From Helianthus annuus (lineage: Eukaryota; Streptophyta; Magnoliopsida; Asterales; Asteraceae): 64,000 bases of DNA. Of this stretch, positions 58,701-64,000 are shown one piece after another. Position 1 is the first letter of the stretch. Each line of letters starts with the position of its first letter. The DNA lies in contig NC_035445.2 of the NCBI RefSeq assembly GCF_002127325.2, positions 81,586,383-81,650,382 on the forward strand. Direction: 5' to 3'. The notes beneath the pieces were generated by a model. That model ran no database searches and was not told where the DNA came from. It saw only the letters and a list, made by a program, of their open reading frames with translations. A program made the position numbers and the translations under genes.

Positions 58701-59424
58701 GAAAGGACGAGGGGCCAAATGATACCACATCAGTGGATAGTGTGAGGGGGCTGTGATCGGATTCTCTCCTAGGGTGAGCTACCAAGGCGGCACTCGGCCA
58801 TTTCTCCCAAAAATCTTGCGATACCAATATTCTATCAATTTTGCTGAATTTTTCACCACCGCCAGAGACTCTTGTGTATTTACGGCCCCCCATTGGGTAT
58901 TCAAAAAGACCATTATCCTCAATGAAGCTGTTAAGAGCCTCCGCACAGGCCGGGTTAAAAATTGAGTTCATTCGTTCGTCTGGTTGTCGAACCGCATTAT
59001 AGTCACCCATTAATATCCAAAACCCTGGATTGGCATCTAACTGGTCTGAAATTAATTTCCAAAGATCCTTTTTTGCATTTAAACTTTGGGGCGCATATAT
59101 ATTAGCAATATGAACAGGTATCCCATATTGCGTAATTGTACCGGAGAGAATCAAAACATTTCGATGTTTGAAAGAATTAGAACAATGGAAAAAACCTGGG
59201 TCCCAGATGCTTAGAATTCCACCTGATGTACCTTCAGCATTTACCCAATCTGCCTGCATAGGTCTTTTTCCCCAAATTTTGATGACCGGGATTCTTGATC
59301 CTTCACTGCGCATTGTTTCCTGAATTGCAACGAAATTTGCCTTGTGATCTCTGATTGTTTCACCAATGGAGAGCATTTTGTGGTCCTCTCCCACCCCACG
59401 GACATTGTAAGATAGAAAAATCAT
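55783..59424 (-). CDS. LINE ORF2: endonuclease and reverse transcriptase
   Basis: 1213 residues. The N-terminal apurinic-type endonuclease has N7 (SYNVRG), E36 (IQETM), the G-D-Y-N block near 140 and S-D-H near 222, all expected catalytic positions. The reverse transcriptase spans about 490-780 with E-Y-R-P-I-S-L, D-L-E-K-A-F-D and YADD near 683. The RT-associated zinc-binding domain at about 1045-1130 has W-V-P-K-K-V-N-I-L-A-W-R and C-x2-C...H-x4-C. There is no RNase H domain, as in many plant L1 elements. The protein makes and primes cDNA at the target site. The start ATG overlaps the ORF1 stop (see findings). Confidence 0.93.
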   Translation of the reverse strand: MIFLSYNVRGVGEDHKMLSIGETIRDHKANFVAIQETMRSEGSRIPVIKIWGKRPMQADWVNAEGTSGGILSIWDPGFFHCSNSFKHRNVLILSGTITQYGIPVHIANIYAPQSLNAKKDLWKLISDQLDANPGFWILMGDYNAVRQPDERMNSIFNPACAEALNSFIEDNGLFEYPMGGRKYTRVSGGGEKFSKIDRILVSQDFWEKWPSAALVAHPRRESDHSPLTLSTDVVSFGPSSFHFYNSWLTDPGFEELVNNAFGSITQTGRSDEILGKKLKAIKEAIKKWLVVERDKKKRRQLECMKSLNFFDETAEQRTLSDLEKNSWSETKREWEVLKTEEAKDLKQKSRTKWALDGDENSSFFHAMVNFNNSSKRINGFLVNDEWCSDPTKLKREARKFFAKKFSEPLLVRPPFLCPNINQIDSVSSNTLIEPFTLAEIKSAIWDCASDKAPGPDGFNFGFFKHFWDTLKGDIFKVLQDFHESGHISQSCASSFLVLIPKCVDPVSLNEYRPISLLGSIPKIISKILANRLRPVLKSIISENQSGFLSHRNILDGPLMVNEVIGWAKKYKKPMFMLKVDLEKAFDSINWGFILEVLSQMGFPAKWRQWIKGILTSARASVLLNGSPTWEFQCYRGVRQGDPLSPYLFIIAMEALTCFLKKAESMNLIKGVTLPHSGPSISHLIYADDVIILGDWEETKIRNVVRLFRCFHLISGLKINLHKSDLYGFGIAEELIEGMAESINVHKGNLPCKYLGVPIGANMNQAKNWKYVIDICNSRLSKWKAKNLSIGGRVVLLKAVLDSLPIYHFSLFRAPNGVIDHLEKLRRRFFWGGSDEKNKTSWVSWERVIGPKDKGGIGLGSLHHMNMSLLLKWWWRYKCDGTGLWKKVIESIHHNERAWAFLPIKASIPGVWNSINKVGKDFEKVNIRVENLFKGVTGNGLHTRFWLDCWLGETPLRYTFPNLFALESNKGCTVAARLSVPGNFQGGGWAWKREPLQVLERDELAACNNLIRTCTLSSARDEWKWLADSSGSFTTASCRDLLAANAAPFYPFKWSSWVPKKVNILAWRAEQDRLSTMEGLIKRNIVQSSPLCSLCGDYPENADHLLIHCYVASNIWQKVAEWCNISPIFAFNFRELLESSNINGLKKSKKKALYAIILTTCWIIWKGRNDKIFRGKKVNYEELLSEIKAQSHLWITNRAKEITKDWGKWRSFDI

Positions 59425-59426
59425 TA
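59422..59426 (-). promoter_or_regulatory. TAATG stop-start overlap between ORF1 and ORF2
   Basis: On the minus strand the ORF1 stop TAA and the ORF2 start ATG share one A. In the silkworm LINE SART1 the same arrangement allows ORF2 translation by termination-reinitiation. It probably decides the ORF2 start here. Confidence 0.75.
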
Positions 59427-61463
59427 GGGCACAATGGATTCACCTTCATCCCTGATGGTTTTTGCGATTAATTCTTCGAAATTAGCTGTTTGGATTCCAA
59501 CGGATTCACCCACCTTAGATGTTTCGATGGTTTCAGAAAGAACCGCTGGCCCAGGGGTTGGATTCGATATACTGGATGATGCGACAGGGGCGACGGAGCC
59601 CGCAGAGAAATTAAAAGCAAAGCAACGAGAGGGGGAGGAGGGAGCAGGGGGGGGGGCAGAAGAAAGCGGAACAGGGGAGCAAAGCGAAGAAGAGAGACGA
59701 CGGGAAACAGATTTAGGTCGGTGAGAATGAGAAACAGGTGGGGGGGGAGGTGGGATGAATGGGGCCAATGGAGGGGTAGAGAGGGCTGAAGAAAGAATGT
59801 TGGGCCCAAAAAGGAGATCAGAACAGTCATCCGAATCCAAAGAGTTAGGTGATGCTAACCTGGGCCGTTTCCTGTGGGGAAATCCATTTGCCCTAGGTGG
59901 GGACACCCCAGCCGTAAAGATTGAAGTATCCAGATCCTTGTTTGGAGTATTTTCCATGCATGCATTATTGACTTGAGAATCCGAGCCCATGCCAGCCGAC
60001 TTTTGAGATTCTTTTTCCAATGAGTTTGATGTTCCGACTTCCAAGGTGGGACTGTTGAGTTGCTCCATCGTAATATTTTGCTCCGTTTCTAATGTTGTCG
60101 GAATATGAACCGACTTTGCCGGAGTGTTACCGATCACCTGATTGTCCACGTTCATGTTGTTATCGTTACCCTCCTGGTCTTTTGTTTCAGAATTTACCGT
60201 GATGAATTCGCCTTCTTCAATCTCTAGTTCCGAATCGTTAGGATCCCTGGAGACTAATTTATCAGTATTCTCCTTTGATAAACAGAAGTCCGGTACCCAT
60301 AGTTTATCTACTTCCTGAATCCAGACCGTGAACGTTTGTTCTTGAACTGTGACTCGGAGTTCTCCTTTGACCGTATTACCATGATTGATCAGGATTCCCA
60401 CATTATCAAACGATAGATTGCCATCTTTTGTCGACACTTGGGATTCATAGACCACCGAACCGAATTTTCCACCGATCATATTCAACACTTGTTTATCCCA
60501 GAATTGTGTCGGCACGCCCATGATTTTAATCCATGCAACTCTTTCAAATTCGATAGTTTGGCCAGACCAGATCTCTAGATAGGAGAACCATGATTTATAC
60601 AGCTCCATTTTAGTGGCAAGGAACGCTTTTGCTTCGAAGGAGCTTTGGAAGGACAGAAGAACATAAAGGCCTCCCACATAGCGGAGGGAGATACCACTCG
60701 AACAGGACAATGACAAGAATTGTTCCATGCAAGATAGCATGTTGAGGTCAAGGGCTTTACCGATGAGGGAGCGTTTGTGCCAAGAAAAGGGTAACGGGGG
60801 GGGACGAATAGGGAGATGGATCGAAAGGGTTTCCGGGTTATGGTCAGGGATACCAGAGACAACGGCGCGAAACGACGGGCCGACATGGGGGGACCAGGAT
60901 GGGTGGACGGAGCTGGGAGGGGGAGGGGGAGGGGGGGGACGGAGAGGTGGAGCAGGTTGGAAGGGATGGTGGGCAAAGTTGGCAAACGGAGGCTGAGGTG
61001 GTTTCTTGTCTGTTTTCCGGAACTTAGCTATATTAGCAACTACCCGATTTCTACCAAGGATGACTTGGCTCAACAGATTTGCAGTTTCTTCACTGTTGAT
61101 TATATCTTCATATCTAATGAATGCAAAGTATCTTCCCAACTTATCCTTTCTCTTTGTGAGATATGCGTCAACCATGAGACCGAAGTCTTTGAATACTCTC
61201 CATAAGTCTTCCCGTGAGCACCAGCCCGGAAGATTGGTGACAAAGAAGGTGGTTGTTCTTTCATTCTCGATGTACTGGTTTGGTTGCATACACGGCTGAG
61301 GTCTTTTGCGGCGCCGGGGAATCTCCCAGCCCTCTTCTCCTTCTCCAGCACCTGTTTCCTCATGCTCATTCTCTCGGTTTCTCTCCTGCTCACGATCTCT
61401 CTCAAACTCTCGATCTTCCTCTCTCTCACTCTCGCTCTCTCTCTCTCTCTCTCTCTCACTCAT
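59424..61463 (-). CDS. LINE ORF1: RRM-type nucleic-acid-binding protein
   Basis: 679 residues from ATG at 61463; the frame extends six codons upstream only with a non-ATG start. It opens with an Arg/Glu/Ser repeat encoded by a GA microsatellite. An RNA-recognition motif spans about 70-150 (TTFFVTNLP, then G-R-Y-F-A-F-I-R-Y). A second conserved region at about 290-400 (ERVAWIKIMGVPTQFW) resembles the DUF4283-type domain of plant LINE ORF1 proteins. The rest is acidic, then Pro/Ser-rich. It lacks the CCHC knuckle seen in some plant ORF1 proteins. Expected to coat LINE RNA in the ribonucleoprotein. Confidence 0.85.
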   Translation of the reverse strand: MSERERERESESEREEDREFERDREQERNRENEHEETGAGEGEEGWEIPRRRKRPQPCMQPNQYIENERTTTFFVTNLPGWCSREDLWRVFKDFGLMVDAYLTKRKDKLGRYFAFIRYEDIINSEETANLLSQVILGRNRVVANIAKFRKTDKKPPQPPFANFAHHPFQPAPPLRPPPPPPPPSSVHPSWSPHVGPSFRAVVSGIPDHNPETLSIHLPIRPPPLPFSWHKRSLIGKALDLNMLSCMEQFLSLSCSSGISLRYVGGLYVLLSFQSSFEAKAFLATKMELYKSWFSYLEIWSGQTIEFERVAWIKIMGVPTQFWDKQVLNMIGGKFGSVVYESQVSTKDGNLSFDNVGILINHGNTVKGELRVTVQEQTFTVWIQEVDKLWVPDFCLSKENTDKLVSRDPNDSELEIEEGEFITVNSETKDQEGNDNNMNVDNQVIGNTPAKSVHIPTTLETEQNITMEQLNSPTLEVGTSNSLEKESQKSAGMGSDSQVNNACMENTPNKDLDTSIFTAGVSPPRANGFPHRKRPRLASPNSLDSDDCSDLLFGPNILSSALSTPPLAPFIPPPPPPVSHSHRPKSVSRRLSSSLCSPVPLSSAPPPAPSSPSRCFAFNFSAGSVAPVASSSISNPTPGPAVLSETIETSKVGESVGIQTANFEELIAKTIRDEGESIVP
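61426..61460 (-). repeat. (GA)n microsatellite at the start of LINE ORF1
   Basis: CT repeats on plus (61439-61457 nearly pure) read as GA on the coding strand and encode alternating Arg-Glu directly after the initiator Met and Ser. Confidence 0.85.
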
Positions 61464-61742
61464 TCTCCAAAATATCAACAATCCAAACTTCTTGATGCTG
61501 AAATTGCTGGGGCATTATAATTAAAACGCCTAAATTAGAAGAAGGAAGGTTTGACTGAGTTTGACCCACCAATGAGAAAATAGTTTGCTTTTTTTTTTCT
61601 TTAATGATTGGAAGGGACATTATTAGGCATTATTCCCACTACGCCACTTTTGCAATAACGCCCCATGCTGACTGGGATGACACGTGTCGGATAATGCCCC
61701 ATGGTGGGGGCATTATTTTTCTAAACCACTACGAGTGGTTTA

Positions 61743-62743
61743 AGAGCCCCATTAAGAGGTAAACAAACAACCTCTAAGTTACTTAAAGCCCATTGTCTAC
61801 GTAACCACACCATCCAGCATTATGATGCACATAGACTGTTTGATAAAATGTCCACAAGAGCTATGTTAGTATGTTACCATCTCACTTGCAGGTTTACACA
61901 ATAATGATTTTGGATTGCAGGCTGTTGGTTACGATGATTCATGTACGGTTTTGAATCTTGGTCATGTGTTCTGTTTCTTGTTGTATTAAGGATATTTTTC
62001 TCCTCTGGTTAGTCAACATCTTCATCACTGGCAAAGTGAGCCACTTGTGATCATTGTGTTTTCTTTAATTGAGGCATGCCACATTGTTGTCTAAAGGTAT
62101 AAAAAGCCAAATGTCAAACTCACAATTTTTTATTTTATTTTTATATTAAATACAACATGGTTACTGATGTGGTGATAAATTTAACTCAATTATGTATGAA
62201 TTATTGAGTTCGATTTGCTGGAAATCGGGTCCTCCGATCAAACAAAAAAACACTGGATGAACGAACTCGTTCAACTATTTTTATTATTTAACAATGAAAA
62301 CACACTAATTACAATGACCCTAACCCTTTATTTATACTAAACTTGTTCTAGTCCTAAGCCGACTCAAACTCTATTTAATTAAATAAACTAAACAATTAGA
62401 TAAACCTATTTAAAAAGACTCAATAAATAATTCACCGTAATTATTTATAACCCGTCTTGATATCAACCCAGGATAAGATAAATACTCTACAAAGAGATTG
62501 AAAAGAAGATTAGAAAAAGCTTGGGACATTTTTTACATACTAATAACGAAATCTACATCAAGCATTTGAAATACATCATGTATGCGAGCCTTCTTCAATT
62601 TTGTTTTGAGTTTTTCGAATATTTAACCATTGATTTCATTATATAGTTAATATCATATTATATTTTATTACTATAATAATGTCACGTCAACCACCAGAAT
62701 TTTGAGTTTTTCGAATATTTAATCATTTTTTTATTAGAGATGT
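61743..62743. other. Non-coding DNA, nothing recognised
   Basis: AT-rich, no ORF of note, no inverted-repeat ends found. A tcgaatatttaa phrase occurs near 62618 and 62711. Confidence 0.5.
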
Positions 62744-63875
62744 CAGGGTCGTCTCCGAAAATCACAAAAAGAATTTTGGCCCTGTGCGAGATAAAAAATT
62801 TGGGCCCAATTCATTAATCTATTATGTTTGTTTGTTTATTGATTTAGGCCAAGTCATTAATTTATTACACACTAAAACAGTTGGGCTTCTGAATTTGATT
62901 GGCAAAAACATTTGGCCTTCGAAACAATTGGGCTTTAATGTTTTTGGTTCGAAACAATGTGAAGTCAAGGGCCCTGTATGAATAGGAAAAATGAGCCCAC
63001 GTGTTTTCAAGTAATAACGTATTAACCTAAATAGCAAATATTAAGAATTAACATAACCAAACAATTTAATATAGAGTAAATTACAAAACTCGTCCTTTAT
63101 GTATGTATGTTATTGCAAATCATGTCCTTTGTCTTCAATAATTACATTAATCATACCTAATGTTTACAAATCCCAACATGTTATATCCTTTACCCTAAAC
63201 CCAGTTAATTTTCTCAGTTAATTGTAGTCACATGGGGTCCACGTGAGGGCACTAATGTCTTTTAACCTACCCATCTCTTTCCCCCTTTTAAAAGGGGGGA
63301 AAGAGATAGATAGGTTAAAAGACATTAGTGCCCTCAAGTGGGCCCCATGTGACTACAATTAACTGAGTTTGAGGTAAAGGATATAACATGTTAGGATTTG
63401 TAAACATTAGGTATGATTAATGTAATTATTAAAGACAAAGGACATGATTTGCAATAACATACATACATAAAGGACGAGTTTTGTAATTTACTCTTTAATA
63501 TAAACAAAAAATTAACTTAAAAGAAACATTTTAATATAAATAAAACAATTGTGTAATAATAATTATAATAATGCACTTCAATTTTTGTTAACAAATCCAC
63601 ATACGTGTGCACGAAAAACCATCAAATAAAACAAATGAACAACAATATGAATGGGGTTCAGGGACTAGGAGTGGAAACGTTGTGAAAAGGTCTCGAACTA
63701 GGAACCGTTTCATAAACATTCACGCGCGAAACCATTGAGCTACAACAACATCATTGTCTAAATTTGAAACCATATATTTTAAATATAAACATAAAGATTT
63801 TTTTTCCTATTGGGCCCCAAAACTTTTTGGGCCCTGTTCGGTGGCACACCCTGCACACCCTATGGGCCGAGCCTG
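62744..63875. mobile_element. Non-autonomous hAT element with a nested MITE
   Basis: The 8-bp duplication AGAGATGT is at 62736-62743 and 63876-63883. Ends are CAGGGTCG and, on minus, CAGGCTCG. Subterminal gggccc words are present at both sides (62802, 63814). It contains the palindromic element 63074-63493. No transposase ORF. Confidence 0.8.
63074..63493. mobile_element. Mutator-type palindromic MITE, 420 bp
   Basis: Nearly the whole element is one inverted repeat: GAGTAAATTACAAAACTCG at both ends, arms of about 200 bp meeting at ctttt/aaaag near 63290. The 9-bp duplication TTTAATATA is at 63065-63073 and 63494-63502. No coding potential. The transcript of either strand would form a long hairpin. 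Confidence 0.92.
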
Positions 63876-63883
63876 AGAGATGT

Positions 63884-64000
63884 AATGTAAATGGATAGCT
63901 CTTTCGGAGATAAAACATAGACGATTACAGACTAATTGCAGGTAGACAGGCAACAAGTTGCGCTACTACCCTCTTCTAAATAGTAAACCCTACCTTGCTA
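63884..64000. other. Right edge of the window, non-coding
   Basis: Nothing recognised in the last 117 bases. Confidence 0.4.

Larger units (their letters stand above)
55591..61500 (-). mobile_element. LINE (L1-type) retrotransposon, 5.9 kb, both ORFs intact
   Basis: A 16-bp target duplication aaattgctggggcatt is at 55575-55590 and 61501-61516. A poly-A tail (T-run 55591-55598) is at the left. ORF1 (61463-59424) and ORF2 (59424-55783) are uninterrupted and overlap by one base. The 5' UTR is only 37 nt, so slight 5' truncation is possible. The 3' UTR is about 185 nt. Nothing in the sequence rules out recent activity. Confidence 0.93.
55467..61739. mobile_element. PIF/Harbinger (Tourist-like) MITE split by a LINE
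   Basis: Left end agACCATGTGTAGTGGGCC after TTA (55464-55466); right end on minus ACCACTCGTAGTGG before TTA (61740-61742). Left part 55467-55590 and right part 61501-61739 total about 350 bp once the LINE and one target duplication are removed, matching copies 1 and 2 at 41429-42153 (shared ggggcattatt, cccaataatgcc-type words). Confidence 0.8.

Overview
This is nuclear DNA of a flowering plant, a eudicot and perhaps an Asteraceae (the family is a guess from the style of the retroelements). Genes have GT-AG introns, there is one eukaryotic tRNA gene, and most of the window is plant transposable elements. I support two intact host genes: a seven-exon minus-strand gene (47013-50844) that joins an N-terminal trihelix DNA-binding domain to a C-terminal UMP-kinase-type amino-acid-kinase domain, and a tRNA-Arg(UCU) gene (53480-53552).

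Layout. 1-2961 is non-coding, with a Helitron-like 3' end and a foldback element. 2962-41653 (at least) is one old Ty3/gypsy element of the Tat lineage, opened by two later insertions in its integrase region: a complete 10.0-kb Copia element (9173-19188, plus strand, 5-bp target duplication ACCCT, LTRs about 1.1% different) and a complete 13.35-kb Athila-like gypsy element (19445-32795, minus strand, target duplication GACAC, LTRs with only two substitutions and two indels). The Tat remnant continues after both, and between its pol and its 3' LTR carries a multi-exon gene on the opposite strand (33964-37395, minus) with its own TATA box. Its two LTR copies have also picked up separate insertions: a hAT element in the 5' copy and a Mutator-like element carrying a callose-synthase exon fragment in the 3' copy. 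Each insertion can be checked against the empty site in the other copy.

41429-46864 is a patchwork of DNA elements: two PIF/Harbinger (Tourist-like) MITEs sharing one TTA, a decayed LINE, a Mutator-like foldback element inside that LINE's poly-A tail, and a Helitron inside the foldback element. 47013-50844 is the trihelix/UMP-kinase gene, with a 548-bp hAT MITE in its last intron. 51262-52855 is repeat-rich non-coding DNA, and the tRNA follows. 54195-61742 is another stack: a repeat-rich MITE holding a PIF/Harbinger element with a Myb/SANT-like ORF remnant, immediately followed by a Tourist-like MITE into which a LINE with two intact ORFs has inserted (55591-61500, minus strand, 16-bp target duplication). 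62744-63875 is a hAT element containing a nearly perfect 420-bp Mutator-type palindrome.

How it works together: the retroelements are separate selfish units, and the nesting order agrees with LTR divergence (Tat oldest, then Copia, then Athila). Nearly all large ORFs are retroelement genes. Candidates for recent activity are the LINE and the Athila-like element, which has one nonsense codon. Positions of introns, LTR ends and target duplications were read directly from the sequence. Family names rest on recognised motifs, without database searches.
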